Made by a program: the position numbers and the translations under genes. The notes beneath the pieces were generated by a model. It made no database searches and was not told where the DNA came from. It was given only the letters and a program-made list of their open reading frames with translations. Below are positions 44,264 to 53,582 of a DNA stretch of 57,062 bases, in pieces (position 1 is the stretch's first letter; every line of letters starts with the position of its first letter). The DNA comes from Synechococcales cyanobacterium GL140_1_metabinner_5_sub (GTDB lineage: Bacteria > Cyanobacteriota > Cyanobacteriia > Cyanobacteriales > Chamaesiphonaceae). Location of the stretch: assembly GCA_025359065.1 (NCBI GenBank), contig JANYHM010000065.1:1-57062 (forward strand), given 5' to 3'.

Positions 44264-45238
44264 ATGGCTCCGCTAGTTGCAAATTACTATCTGACCTACC
44301 GCTGCAATGCCCGCTGTCACTTCTGCAATATTTGGGCCCTAGAACCGCCCGCCGAAGCAGATTTGGCAACCATTGAGCACAACCTCAAAGACCTGCGCAG
44401 GTTGGGGGTGAAGTATATCGATTTTACTGGCGGTGAACCGCTGTTGCGCACTGATGCCCCAGAAGTTTATCAAACAGCGAAAAAGCTGGGTTTTTATACC
44501 AGCATGACCACCAACACTATCCTTTATCAACAAAAGGCTAAGTCGATGCAGGGGCTGGTGGATTTCTTGAATTTCTCCTTAGATGGCGGTGATGCCGAAA
44601 CCCATGATCAATCTAGAGGGGTGCGGATTTTTGACACCTTGGTTAAATCAGTAGAGCTAGCTCATTCTCTTGGTGAAAATCCGGTATTGAACCACACTGT
44701 CACCGCCCAAAACTATGGACGGATTGATGAAGTTGGTGAACTTGGCCAAAAACTAGGAGCCAGAGTGTGGTTAAACCCAGCCTTTACGGCTTATGAGCAT
44801 TACAACTCCAAGAAAAACCCCACCACTGAGATGATCGAGGCGATCAAGAGCAGCGCCAGCAAATATAGCTGCGTCGGCTACAATCGGGCGGCCTTAGCCT
44901 TTATTGCAGATGGCGGTAACGACACCAGTAATCCACGGTGTAAGGCCGTAGATGCAGTGATTGCTATCTCACCCGATGACAAACTATTACTGCCCTGTTA
45001 CCACTTTGCTCAAGATGGAGTGGCGATCGAAGGCAAGCTCTACGACTTATACAAAGAATCCGAAAAAGTTGAAAGCTATCGCCAATCTCAGGGCAAGCTC
45101 TCGGTTTGTGAGGGCTGTACAGTCTGGTGCTATTTGATTCCTAGCTTCTTTATGGGCATCGACAAATACTGGTGGTTAAATGGACTCAGCAATGCTGAGG
45201 AGTTCTTTGCTCGCAAGAAGTTCTTGCAGGCAGTTTAA
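44264..45238 (+). CDS. Radical SAM enzyme (SPASM-like C-terminus)
   Basis: A 324-residue radical SAM enzyme with cluster motif CNARCHFC (Cys14, Cys18, Cys21), GGEPLLR in the SAM-binding region and a Cys-rich C-terminus (Cys at PRCKAVD, LPCYHF and VCEGCTVWC) that probably binds an auxiliary cluster. It lies 5 bases ahead of a GT2 gene, so the two are probably one operon. Neighbourhood suggests modification of a membrane lipid or glycolipid, but this is inference. Confidence 0.88.
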   Translation: MAPLVANYYLTYRCNARCHFCNIWALEPPAEADLATIEHNLKDLRRLGVKYIDFTGGEPLLRTDAPEVYQTAKKLGFYTSMTTNTILYQQKAKSMQGLVDFLNFSLDGGDAETHDQSRGVRIFDTLVKSVELAHSLGENPVLNHTVTAQNYGRIDEVGELGQKLGARVWLNPAFTAYEHYNSKKNPTTEMIEAIKSSASKYSCVGYNRAALAFIADGGNDTSNPRCKAVDAVIAISPDDKLLLPCYHFAQDGVAIEGKLYDLYKESEKVESYRQSQGKLSVCEGCTVWCYLIPSFFMGIDKYWWLNGLSNAEEFFARKKFLQAV

Positions 45239-45243
45239 GTTTC

Positions 45244-46560
45244 ATGTCCAATAACAGTCTGCCCATCCCAGAAGATCTGTCGCTTGACCATCAAGCGATT
45301 GATTTCACTTTGGGTATGGATGGTCGCCGGATCAAGGCAGCACTGGTGTTGGCTATGGTGTGGGCGATCGTATTTACCATTCATGCGATCGATGGCTGGT
45401 GGATAGTTTGTGCAGCGGCTCTAGTGCTGTTGCCCCACGCCCTCAAGCTGTTGACATCCAAGCCAGCCGCACCTCCGGCAGCAACAGATACTCTGCCCTC
45501 CATCACACTATTAGTTTCGGCACAAAACGAAGAATCGGTAGTAGCCCAGCTCGCCGCCAATCTCTGCCAGCTAGATTATCCAGCAGAACTTTATGAAGTT
45601 TGGGTAATTGACGACCGCAGCACTGATCGCACCCCTCAACTTTTAGATGAGTTAGCCCAACAGTATCCCCAGCTACGGGTACTACACCGCACCACCGGCG
45701 GCGGTGGCAAGTCGGGAGCGCTGAATCAAGTCTTACCCCTGACCAAAGGCGAATTGGTGGGCGTATTCGATGCTGATGCTCAGGTGGAACCAGATTTCTT
45801 GCGATCGGTCGCCAGCTATTTTCAGCGCCCTCAAGTTGGGGCAATTCAACTGCGCAAATCAGTGGCCAATGCCGATACCAATTGGTTAACTAAAGGACAG
45901 TCGATCGAGATGGCCTTAGATGCCTACTTACAACAGCAGCGCATTACCGTGGGTGGCATCGGAGAACTGCGGGGCAATGGCCAGTTTGTGCGCCGTCAGG
46001 CTTTGGCCGACTGTGGCGGCTGGAATGAAGAAACTATTACTGATGACCTAGATCTAACCCTGCGCTTGCATTTGAATGGCTGGGATATAGATCTAGCAAG
46101 TTCTCCAGCAGTTTTAGAAGAAGGTGTCACCAGCCTCAAAGCTCTATGGCATCAGCGGAATCGCTGGGCAGAAGGCGGCTATCAGCGGTATTTAGACTAT
46201 TGGCGGCTGGTGAATACCGATCGGCTGGGCGGTAAAAAGTGGGATTTGGTGGCTTTGGCTTTAATGCAGTATTTGCTGCCCAGCGCGGTTTTACCCGATT
46301 TAATTGGGGCAGTGATCTGGCGACAGCTACCCTTACTAGGACCATTGACGGCGATCGGACTACTGTTGCAAACTGTTGGGATTGTGGTAGGATTGCGGCG
46401 TACTAGTCAGCCCGGTTTGAGCCAACTCTGGTTGGGGCTAACCTATATGCTGCATTGGATGGTGGTAATGCCCGCAGTTACTCTCAGGATGGCCTTCCGT
46501 CCCAAGCAACTCAAGTGGGTCAAGACCTTACGCCAAGCCGACAATAATCCAGCTAGCTAG
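45244..46560 (+). CDS. Family 2 glycosyltransferase, membrane-bound
   Basis: A 438-residue processive-type GT2. Two N-terminal membrane helices (about 33-68), then the catalytic domain with LVSAQNEE, VIDDRSTDRT, GVFDADAQVEPDF (the DxD), ETITDDLDLTLRL (the ED-type catalytic acid) and QRNRWAEGGYQR (the QxxRW-like motif), then C-terminal helices (about 335-420). These are the cellulose-synthase or hyaluronan-synthase-like signatures. The acceptor is unknown. It is coupled to the radical SAM gene. Confidence 0.92.
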   Translation: MSNNSLPIPEDLSLDHQAIDFTLGMDGRRIKAALVLAMVWAIVFTIHAIDGWWIVCAAALVLLPHALKLLTSKPAAPPAATDTLPSITLLVSAQNEESVVAQLAANLCQLDYPAELYEVWVIDDRSTDRTPQLLDELAQQYPQLRVLHRTTGGGGKSGALNQVLPLTKGELVGVFDADAQVEPDFLRSVASYFQRPQVGAIQLRKSVANADTNWLTKGQSIEMALDAYLQQQRITVGGIGELRGNGQFVRRQALADCGGWNEETITDDLDLTLRLHLNGWDIDLASSPAVLEEGVTSLKALWHQRNRWAEGGYQRYLDYWRLVNTDRLGGKKWDLVALALMQYLLPSAVLPDLIGAVIWRQLPLLGPLTAIGLLLQTVGIVVGLRRTSQPGLSQLWLGLTYMLHWMVVMPAVTLRMAFRPKQLKWVKTLRQADNNPAS

Positions 46561-46647
46561 TATCTAAACCGCTAATATTAATAGCGCGGAACTTCTGGAT
46601 CACTTCAGATCGTCTGCTGCAAAATGACCTAATTTTTTTCTCTAAAT

Positions 46648-47064
46648 ATGCGAAATATCTCTAAGGCACTGGCTATGGTCTCTGTGGTTGCCCTATCTAC
46701 CGTCATTGCAACGGTAGCAACCGCTAAGCCAACTGGTCAACCAATTTTGGTTAGTCAAACCAGCAGTTCAGGCTCTGCCGAAATTGCTTTGGCAGACCAT
46801 TTGAGCAGAAACGGTGCAATCATGTACGGTGTCAACTCTTGTCACTACTGTCAAAGCCAAAAACAACGGTTTGGCAGCACGGCTTGGCCAAAAATTAAGT
46901 ATGTAGAATGCGTTGGCAATGGAGCTAATCTCTGCAACCAAGCTAAAATCCGAGTAACGCCAACTTGGTTTATCAAGGGAGCATACTATCCCGGTGAGCT
47001 TTCTTTATTCAAACTAGCTAAGGTTTCTGGCTATACCGGTGCTACTAATTTCAAAAATAAGTAG
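46648..47064 (+). CDS. Periplasmic thioredoxin-like protein (VKOR-associated type)
   Basis: A 138-residue protein with a signal peptide (cut near ATA-KP, residue 26) and a thioredoxin-like domain with CHYC (GVNSCHYCQSQKQRFG) and a cis-Pro region RVTPTWFIKGAYYPGE. Extra cysteines flank it (VECVGNG, NLCNQA). This is the domain that is fused to the C-terminus of many cyanobacterial VKOR proteins, here free-standing. It is followed after 54 bases by a DsbA-like gene. Confidence 0.82.
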   Translation: MRNISKALAMVSVVALSTVIATVATAKPTGQPILVSQTSSSGSAEIALADHLSRNGAIMYGVNSCHYCQSQKQRFGSTAWPKIKYVECVGNGANLCNQAKIRVTPTWFIKGAYYPGELSLFKLAKVSGYTGATNFKNK

Positions 47065-47118
47065 CGGCTAATCTAGACTACGCTCAAAACTTTCATCTGC
47101 ATCTACCCACTCCAACTT

Positions 47119-47877
47119 ATGTCTCCGACTTTCTTGTATCGCCTGCTGTCGTCTGTATTATTGTCGGCATTTTTCATGGTGCCAGCTTCTGCTCAATCTA
47201 AACCCAAAGTTGATCCAGTATTGGAACAACAAGTATTAGAAGTTCTCCGCAAAAACCCGGAGGTAATCTATCAAGTACTGAAAAAATTTGGGGAGGAGCA
47301 GCGGGCAGAACAAGAGCGCAAAGCCAAAGCCGAACAACTGGCCGTTATCCAGAAACTCTTTAAAGACCCTAAAACCTTAATTGCTTCTTCGCCCACTATC
47401 GGATCAGCTAGTAACAAAATCTTACTAGTGGAGTTTTCAGATTTTCAATGCCCTTACTGTTCTAAATCCAACGAGATTTTGAAGCAGTTTATGGCCAAAC
47501 ACAAAGACAAAGTTACCTTGGTTTTTAAAAACTTCCCTCTCACCCAAGCACATCCAGAAGCCTTACCTGCGGCGAGAGCAGCTTGGGCAGCTCAGCAACA
47601 GGGCAAATTCTGGGAGTATCGCGATGAGCTGTTTGCCAATCAGGCTAAGCTGAGCAATAATTTTTATTTAGATACCGCCAAAAAATTTAATCTGAACCTG
47701 GCTAAGTTTCAATCAGACTACGGCATTGCAGACACCGCAATTCTCAATGATTTCAAACTGGGTCGCACCGTAGATGTGCAAGGCGCACCCGCTTTGATTT
47801 TGAATGGAATGCCAGTGGAAAATCCGGGTTCGATCGCAGAACTGGAGCAGCTATTAGCCAAAGCCGAAAAAAAATAG
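47119..47877 (+). CDS. DsbA-family periplasmic thiol oxidoreductase
   Basis: A 252-residue protein with a signal peptide (MSPTFLYRLLSSVLLSAFF, cut near SAQ at 26), a helical N-terminal extension (about 30-85) and a DsbA-like thioredoxin_4 domain with CPYC (SDFQCPYCSKS) and cis-Pro VQGAPALILNG. Fits oxidation or isomerisation of secreted proteins, in series with the preceding thioredoxin-like protein. Convergent with cytochrome cM. Confidence 0.9.
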   Translation: MSPTFLYRLLSSVLLSAFFMVPASAQSKPKVDPVLEQQVLEVLRKNPEVIYQVLKKFGEEQRAEQERKAKAEQLAVIQKLFKDPKTLIASSPTIGSASNKILLVEFSDFQCPYCSKSNEILKQFMAKHKDKVTLVFKNFPLTQAHPEALPAARAAWAAQQQGKFWEYRDELFANQAKLSNNFYLDTAKKFNLNLAKFQSDYGIADTAILNDFKLGRTVDVQGAPALILNGMPVENPGSIAELEQLLAKAEKK

Positions 47878-47880
47878 AAA

Positions 47881-47940
47881 TGAATGTAGGTTGAGTGACT
47901 CGCACTGAGCGTATGTCGATGTGAGCCGAAACCCACATTC
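47881..47940. repeat. Imperfect dispersed palindromic repeat
   Basis: GAATGTAGGTT (47882-47892) and AACCCACATTC (47930-47940) are inverted with one mismatch, with GAG...GAGCCGAAACCC inside. It resembles the small GTAGGTTGGGTTGAG...CGAAACCC palindromes scattered through cyanobacterial genomes. Between convergent genes it may act as a terminator. Confidence 0.45.
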
Positions 47941-47946
47941 TTTACC

Positions 47947-48318
47947 CTACAAAGTCTCTAAATAACTCAATAGTGCCGCCATCTCATGGGGACTTGGATG
48001 AAACTGCGGCATCGGTGGAGTACTACCACTAGTTACTTGCTCAATGAGTGCTGGACGGGATTTGCGCTTGGCCACAGAATGTAGATTGGGTCCGACTCGA
48101 CCTTGTGCCTGTAAACCGTGACAACCACTGCAATTCATCTGAAAAATGGCATGACCAAGAGTAGCATCGCCCTGTAACGCCAAAACTTCTTGGGTGTAAG
48201 GACTGCTCGATCGCCACAGGTTACTCAGCACCAAAATTGCCACAACCATAATGACCACGAGGGATACGGCAATTTGCTGCGCAGACAGAGTTTTTGATTC
48301 CAGCAGTTGATTTTGCAA
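47947..48318 (-). CDS. cytM: Cytochrome cM-like membrane-anchored cytochrome c
   Basis: A 123-residue class I cytochrome c with an N-terminal uncleaved membrane anchor (about 15-36), haem site CSGCHG (59-64) and distal Met in PPMPQFHPS. Length and layout match CytM, a cyanobacterial cytochrome that adjusts the balance of photosynthetic and respiratory electron flow. It is divergent from petG. Confidence 0.88.
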   Translation of the reverse strand: MQNQLLESKTLSAQQIAVSLVVIMVVAILVLSNLWRSSSPYTQEVLALQGDATLGHAIFQMNCSGCHGLQAQGRVGPNLHSVAKRKSRPALIEQVTSGSTPPMPQFHPSPHEMAALLSYLETL

Positions 48319-48541
48319 CGGAGCCTTTTTAAAGATATTTACTAAAAATTTTGATAAACTTCACAGAAGATTTGTAATACGACTGAGATAGACCTACTGC
48401 ATCGCTATCAGTGTATCGAAAAAACATGGGGTGGCACATATTTCTTCATAATTTCTCTATCTTTCACTCTTGCCCCAGCCCCCTGAAGGCGGTACGCTGG
48501 ATCAAAATTCTTATTTATTTTTGTTAACGGAGATTAATACA

Positions 48542-48652
48542 GTGGTAGAACCATTACTTTCTGGAATCGTACTTGGGCTAGTATCCATAACCCTTTTGGG
48601 TCTGTTCGTAGCAGCTTATTTTCAGTACAAGCGCGGCGACCAAATCGGTTAA
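48542..48652 (+). CDS. petG: Cytochrome b6f complex subunit 5, PetG
   Basis: A 36-residue one-helix subunit ([20 protein letters not shown], then [16 protein letters not shown]). The GTG at 48542 has GGAG about 8 bases upstream and gives the standard PetG start. An ATG-like frame further upstream (48470) only adds an unrelated extension. PetG is required for assembly and stability of cytochrome b6f. Confidence 0.95.
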   Translation: MVEPLLSGIVLGLVSITLLGLFVAAYFQYKRGDQIG

Positions 48653-48675
48653 TCACCAATTTCCATAGCTGATGC

Positions 48676-48709
48676 AGCGGCAGAGAGTTTGATTGTACTC
48701 TCTGCCGCT
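48676..48709. terminator. Bidirectional hairpin terminator after petG
   Basis: AGCGGCAGAGAGT (48676-48688) and ACTCTCTGCCGCT (48697-48709) form a perfect 13-bp stem with an eight-base loop, between the convergent petG and rsmD genes. The following CTGTCTTTC is only moderately T-rich. Confidence 0.8.
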
Positions 48710-48737
48710 CTGTCTTTCAGTTCAAAAGCCTAGAGAA

Positions 48738-49301
48738 TCATACCGTCTCTGCTGGGGACTTTAACTGCAAAAAAGTCAGAGCTACTGTGCCATAGCTCTT
48801 TTGCCGAGATATTTCTAGACTAGTTAAAACCAGCTCAGCACTAAGGTCTCGATCGACCGCATGCTCCAGCGCAATCTCACCGCCTACTGCTAACAGATCA
48901 GATTCTTGAATTCCATCAATTACCCGCTGGTATAGATTTCCCTGATAAGGCGGATCACAATAAACCAAATCAAACTGCTGACCAGCCAAAGAGGGCACAA
49001 ACTTTTGTACCCGGCCATTGATCAACCGAAAAGTCCCTTCTGCTACCAACTTCTGACAGTTTTCTCGAATCAACTTGCTAGCTACCGGTGACTCTTCGAT
49101 CGCCACCACCATCGCAGCCCCCCGACAAATCGCCTCCGCCGCCATCGCCCCACTGCCGCTACACAAATCTAAAAACCGACAGCCCAAAATCTTCCCTTGC
49201 CAACTGTTAAACAATGCCTGCCGCACCTTAATCGGCGTAGGCCGCGTCGCCAAACCGGGCAAAGTAATAATTTCCCGATTTCCATGAATTCTAATGCTCA
49301 T
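48738..49301 (-). CDS. rsmD: 16S rRNA (guanine966-N2)-methyltransferase RsmD
   Basis: A 187-residue methyltransferase. N-terminal RPTPIKVRQALFNSW, SAM-binding FLDLCSGSGAMAAEA and catalytic YCDPPYQG identify RsmD. It methylates G966 of 16S rRNA in the small subunit. Its ATG overlaps the hisH stop by four bases, so they form a two-gene operon. Confidence 0.95.
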   Translation of the reverse strand: MSIRIHGNREIITLPGLATRPTPIKVRQALFNSWQGKILGCRFLDLCSGSGAMAAEAICRGAAMVVAIEESPVASKLIRENCQKLVAEGTFRLINGRVQKFVPSLAGQQFDLVYCDPPYQGNLYQRVIDGIQESDLLAVGGEIALEHAVDRDLSAELVLTSLEISRQKSYGTVALTFLQLKSPAETV

Positions 49302-49924
49302 GTCGCCTGCACAGTTTTCACAAAGTTCGCCAGCACCTGCAACCCAGCCGTCGCCGACTTCTCTGGGTGAAACTGCACCGCCTGCAAATGATCTTTGGCC
49401 ACAGCCACCGCCACGCGCTGATCACCATGAGTAATCAGCGCCGCCGTCACCGAAGGATCCTGCGGCTTCACATAAAAGGAATGAACGAAATACATCCAAG
49501 CTCCCGGCACTAGATCCTTCCACAGTGAACAATCGGGCTGCGCCAACTCCAACTGATTCCAACCCATGTGCGGAATAGTGAGTCCGGGAGTCGATCGAAA
49601 GCGCTGTACTTTACCAGCCAAAATCCCCAAACCCTCCGCCGAGCCTTCAGCACTGCTTTCAAACAACAACTGGAGTCCTAGACAAATCCCTAAAAAAGGC
49701 TGGTCACTGGTAGCAATCCGGCGCAAAGGCTCAATCAAACCCCGCTCTTGTAAATGGCGCATTGCCGGGTCAAAAGATCCTACTCCCGGCAACACCACCG
49801 CATCAGCAGCAGCTAATACCGTAGGAGAATCGGTGACGATCGGCTCAGCACCCACATATTGCAAGCCTTTACATACCGAGTGCAAGTTTCCGGAGTCGTA
49901 ATCGACAATGGCAATTCTTAACAT
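49298..49924 (-). CDS. hisH: Imidazole glycerol phosphate synthase glutaminase subunit HisH
   Basis: A 208-residue class I glutaminase. Nucleophile Cys in GICLGLQLLFESS, and the His and Glu of the triad in QFHPEKSA. LPGVGSFDPAM and PHMGWNQLE are typical HisH motifs. It supplies ammonia to HisF for histidine and purine-intermediate synthesis. No other his gene is nearby. Confidence 0.96.
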   Translation of the reverse strand: MLRIAIVDYDSGNLHSVCKGLQYVGAEPIVTDSPTVLAAADAVVLPGVGSFDPAMRHLQERGLIEPLRRIATSDQPFLGICLGLQLLFESSAEGSAEGLGILAGKVQRFRSTPGLTIPHMGWNQLELAQPDCSLWKDLVPGAWMYFVHSFYVKPQDPSVTAALITHGDQRVAVAVAKDHLQAVQFHPEKSATAGLQVLANFVKTVQAT

Positions 49925-49933
49925 CAGATTAAT

Positions 49934-50191
49934 TTACGCGGGTAAAGATAAAAAGTGACGGAATAATGTTGTGCGATTACTATAGCCGGTTTCGCTGATC
50001 TTCCAGAACTTTCTTGCTTCAGCAACTTTTCCCACTTCTGCCATAATTTTAGCTTCTACCAATTTACCGGCCTGGAATTGAGCCTTTTGTCTGATCCGAA
50101 ATCGATAAGCCAGCTTGTATGCTTGAAGCAGCGAGCGACACCCCAACACCATCAGAATTATGTCTAGTATCTTCAACTCCGGCGACACCAA
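49934..50191 (-). CDS. Doubtful small protein
   Basis: An 85-residue frame lying directly upstream of hisH on the same strand, 10 bases apart. It has a short hydrophobic start (ILDIILMVLGCRSLL) and a basic helical remainder. It fills the gap between hisH and the divergent 50160 gene, overlapping the latter's start by 32 bases unless an internal ATG at 50152 is used. I do not recognise it, and it may be noncoding leader. Confidence 0.3.
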   Translation of the reverse strand: MVSPELKILDIILMVLGCRSLLQAYKLAYRFRIRQKAQFQAGKLVEAKIMAEVGKVAEARKFWKISETGYSNRTTLFRHFLSLPA

Positions 50192-51011
50192 ACTAATTCA
50201 GAAGTTTGCTCAAGGCAGCAACCAACTGCTCTCGAACGATCGAGTGCGGCTAGAAACTAATGCTGGAGTGTCGCAAGTCATCGCTCAAAACGGCGAAATC
50301 CTAGCCATCATGTACTTACAGCGCCAGCCCCGCACCGCTTTGATTAAGGCTGGCTCAACTTATGCCGAAAAGTTCAGTGAACATTTAATCGATCGAGATT
50401 TTGTTTTACTTGGCGATGCCAAGCTAGCTGGATTTTTAGAGTACCGCCACTACGTCACCCCCGCCGGTTATCGGGTGCAATACACCGAGCCAGCCATCTT
50501 GTGGAAAAAATGGTGGCCAACCGAGCGCTTCCAAAACAAACAGCGCTTCAACATGAATATTTTGGTGCGCCTCAACGACAACTGGTACCCCATTCAAAAC
50601 ATTGTGGTAGAAGCTGGTCGGTTCACCATCAAAACCTTGCCCGGTCAAATTGATATCAAGAGCAGCGAACAACTGCTCTGGCTCTACCAAATGCCCACTG
50701 CTGAAAACGCAGATGCAGCTTCCCTAGAAGGCGGCGAAGGTACTGATGCTTGGGACAAAGCAGCAGATGTGACCGATGTGCGCTCAACCCGCAGCGAAAT
50801 CATGCCGCCAGTTCAACCAAAGGTTCCTAGCCTAGAGGACAGGCTAAAACAACAGCAGCGTGCCACCATTGCTGCTGAAGAGCGCGCCATGGAAGCTGAA
50901 CAGCAATTAGCTTTAGCTGAGCAAAAAATCGCTGCTTTACAAAGAAGAATCCAAATTCTGACGGCTGCTGCCGAAGCTCGTGCGGAGATGTTACATTCTG
51001 GTGCCAGATAG
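50160..51011 (+). CDS. Unknown protein, paralogue A flanking pnp
   Basis: A 283-residue protein. Residues about 8-180 form a beta-rich domain (KLIQKFAQGSNQLL, FLEYRHYVTPAGYRVQYTEP, LNDNWYPIQNIVVEAG, LLWLYQMP). The rest is acidic, with a C-terminal coiled coil of Ala/Glu/Gln (about 225-275). The domain is shared with the protein at 53583-54686 (IQRFARG, GFFRYQKYQIPNGYELRYT, VQEIVF, LAWIYQL). No catalytic motif is apparent. It lies 130 bases before pnp in the same direction. Confidence 0.75.
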   Translation: MSSIFNSGDTKLIQKFAQGSNQLLSNDRVRLETNAGVSQVIAQNGEILAIMYLQRQPRTALIKAGSTYAEKFSEHLIDRDFVLLGDAKLAGFLEYRHYVTPAGYRVQYTEPAILWKKWWPTERFQNKQRFNMNILVRLNDNWYPIQNIVVEAGRFTIKTLPGQIDIKSSEQLLWLYQMPTAENADAASLEGGEGTDAWDKAADVTDVRSTRSEIMPPVQPKVPSLEDRLKQQQRATIAAEERAMEAEQQLALAEQKIAALQRRIQILTAAAEARAEMLHSGAR

Positions 51012-51141
51012 TAACAAACCTTACAATCGCTCAAAAACGGCACTACTACCCAACTTTCACCAGCGCGCTCTGAAACTTTTGCCTAGAAGTGTTAGTATTA
51101 CTCACAGCAAAAAGAGAACAGCGCGCAGGAAGTGAATATAA

Positions 51142-53292
51142 ATGGCAGAAATAAATAAGTCAATATCCTTTGACGGTCGGGATATTCGGCTTAAAGTCGG
51201 GTTGTTAGCTCCCCAGGCCGGTGGCAGTGTACTGATCGAGTCAGGAGAGACCAGCGTACTAGTAACCGCAACAAGAGCCAAAGGGCGAGATGGTATCGAC
51301 TTTCTTCCTCTATTGGTAGATTACGAAGAGCGACTCTATGCAGCAGGTCGCATTCCCGGTGGTTTTTGGAGACGAGAAGGCAAGCCTCCTGAGAAAGTAA
51401 CCCTCACCTGTCGATTGATTGATCGACCAATGCGACCACTTTTCCCAAGCTGGCTGCGAGATGATATTCAGATTGTGGCTACCACCATGTCTTTAGACGA
51501 ACTGGTGCCGCCAGACGTATTGGCAGTAACAGGGGCTTCGATCGCCACCCTATTAGCCAGAATTCCCTTTGGTGGGCCAATGGCTGCCGTGCGAGTCGGC
51601 TTAGTAGGTGACGATTTTATCATCAACCCTACTTACCGCGAAATTGAAATCGGTGATTTAGATTTGGTCGTAGCTGGCTCTCCCGAAGGCGTAATCATGG
51701 TAGAAGCCGGAGCAAATCAGTTGCCCGAGCAAGACATCATCGAAGCGATTGACTTTGGCTACGAGGCAGTGCGCGATTTAATCCAGGCACAGCGCGAATT
51801 AATTGCTGAGCTAGGCATCGAAATTGTCACCGAAGAACCACCAGTCGTCGATAAAACCCTAGAAAACTTCATTGCCGATCGGGTCACTAAGCCAGTACAG
51901 CTTATTTTGGCCAAGGGTGAACCAGACAAGAAGACCCGTGATACGGCTCTAGACGCAGTGAAAGCGGAAGTAGTCACCGCCATCGGTGAACTCGCCGAAG
52001 CTGACCCGATCGCCGTTGCTGCTGCCGCCAACAGCAGAACGGTCGATGGCTTGTTTAAATCTGTGACCAAAAAGCTCATGCGTCAGCAAATCATTGAGCA
52101 GGGTGTACGGGTAGATGGTCGGAAACTAGATGAAGTCCGACCAATTTCTTGCCAAGTGGGTCTGCTACCCAAACGAGTACATGGTTCTGGCTTATTCAAT
52201 CGGGGACTTACTCAAGTCTTATCAATTTGTACCCTGGGTACTCCTGGCGATGCCCAAGACCTAGCGGATGATTTGCATCCCGAAGGCAGCAAGCGCTACA
52301 TGCACCACTACAATATGCCTCCTTACTCGGTGGGCGAAACCAAGCCGATGCGTTCTCCTGGTCGGCGCGAAATCGGTCACGGTGCTTTAGCCGAAAGAGC
52401 AATGCTTCCAGTCTTGCCATCTAAAGAACAATTTCCTTACGTGCTACGAGTAGTTTCAGAAGTATTGTCTTCTAACGGTTCTACTTCCATGGGTTCGGTC
52501 TGTGGTTCTACTCTTTCGATGATGGATGCCGGTGTTCCGATCACTAAGCCGGTAAGTGGCGCAGCCATGGGCTTAATTAAAGAAGGCGACGAAGTGCGGA
52601 TTCTTACCGACATTCAAGGCATCGAAGACTTCTTAGGTGACATGGACTTTAAAGTAGCTGGTACCGATGTAGGTATTACGGCGCTGCAAATGGACATGAA
52701 AATTGCCGGTCTGCCGCTGGAGACGATCGCCGAAGCCATTAACAAAGCTAAACCAGCCCGGGCACACATCTTAGCCAAAATGCTGGAATCGATCGGTCAG
52801 CCCCGACCCGAAATGTCTCCTTATGCCCCACGCTTACTAACTATCCGCATCGAACCCGAGTTCATCGGCTTGGTCATTGGCCCTGGAGGCAAAACCATCA
52901 AAGGCATTACCGAAGAAACCGGTGCCAAGGTAGATATCGAAGACGACGGTACTGTCACAGTATCAGCGCTCGATCAAGACAAGGCCAAACGCGCTATCCA
53001 AATGGTCAAAGCTCTCACGCGGCGCTTAAACCAAGGGGATGTCTATGTAGGTCGCGTCACTCGGATTATCCCGATCGGTGCTTTCGTAGAAATCTTGCCC
53101 GGTAAAGAAGGCATGATCCACATCTCCCAACTGGCCGACTACCGCGTTGGCAAAGTAGAAGACGAAGTGGGCGTAGGTGACGAGGTTGTAGTAAAAATCC
53201 GCGAACTGGACAACAAGGGTCGCTTAAACCTGACTCGTTTGGGCATCAGCCCCGAAGAAGCAGCAGCAGCCCGTGAAGGACGCGGCGAGTAA
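51142..53292 (+). CDS. pnp: Polyribonucleotide nucleotidyltransferase (PNPase)
   Basis: A 716-residue exoribonuclease and RNA polymerising enzyme. Two RNase PH-like domains (first [21 protein letters not shown] in pieces; second beginning [12 protein letters not shown] with [19 protein letters not shown] [14 protein letters not shown]), a KH domain ([20 protein letters not shown]) and an S1 domain ([20 protein letters not shown]) are all present. In cyanobacteria it degrades and tails RNA. A palindromic terminator follows. Confidence 0.98.
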   Translation: MAEINKSISFDGRDIRLKVGLLAPQAGGSVLIESGETSVLVTATRAKGRDGIDFLPLLVDYEERLYAAGRIPGGFWRREGKPPEKVTLTCRLIDRPMRPLFPSWLRDDIQIVATTMSLDELVPPDVLAVTGASIATLLARIPFGGPMAAVRVGLVGDDFIINPTYREIEIGDLDLVVAGSPEGVIMVEAGANQLPEQDIIEAIDFGYEAVRDLIQAQRELIAELGIEIVTEEPPVVDKTLENFIADRVTKPVQLILAKGEPDKKTRDTALDAVKAEVVTAIGELAEADPIAVAAAANSRTVDGLFKSVTKKLMRQQIIEQGVRVDGRKLDEVRPISCQVGLLPKRVHGSGLFNRGLTQVLSICTLGTPGDAQDLADDLHPEGSKRYMHHYNMPPYSVGETKPMRSPGRREIGHGALAERAMLPVLPSKEQFPYVLRVVSEVLSSNGSTSMGSVCGSTLSMMDAGVPITKPVSGAAMGLIKEGDEVRILTDIQGIEDFLGDMDFKVAGTDVGITALQMDMKIAGLPLETIAEAINKAKPARAHILAKMLESIGQPRPEMSPYAPRLLTIRIEPEFIGLVIGPGGKTIKGITEETGAKVDIEDDGTVTVSALDQDKAKRAIQMVKALTRRLNQGDVYVGRVTRIIPIGAFVEILPGKEGMIHISQLADYRVGKVEDEVGVGDEVVVKIRELDNKGRLNLTRLGISPEEAAAAREGRGE

Positions 53293-53308
53293 TCAGTTCA
53301 ATCACACC

Positions 53309-53343
53309 AGAGAGCAGATGCGATCGCATCTGCTCTCTTTTTG
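53309..53343. terminator. Intrinsic terminator of pnp
   Basis: AGAGAGCAGATGCGATCGCATCTGCTCTCT (positions 53309-53338) is a perfect 30-base palindrome centred on GCGATCGC and followed by TTTT. A HIP1 octamer forms the tip of the hairpin. The gap to 53582 has no convincing gene: one frame ends in TAA at 53581-53583 but has no start codon. Confidence 0.88.
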
Positions 53344-53582
53344 TTGTGCTAGTGATCTACCAGCAATTTTAGGGAATGCTAAGTCTAAGGAAAGAGGGCA
53401 TCTAGCCTACTCAAAACCCGTTGGTTACTACAAGGACTCAATCTGGCGTGTCATAATTTTGATATCTCTACAGATTTAGTCATACAAATTGATGTTGGCC
53501 AACAGATAGAAAAACCACCTAGTTTTCACTGGTCAGAATATTTTTTCCTGTCTACTTTCATTGAGCCATTGCTGAGTACATA

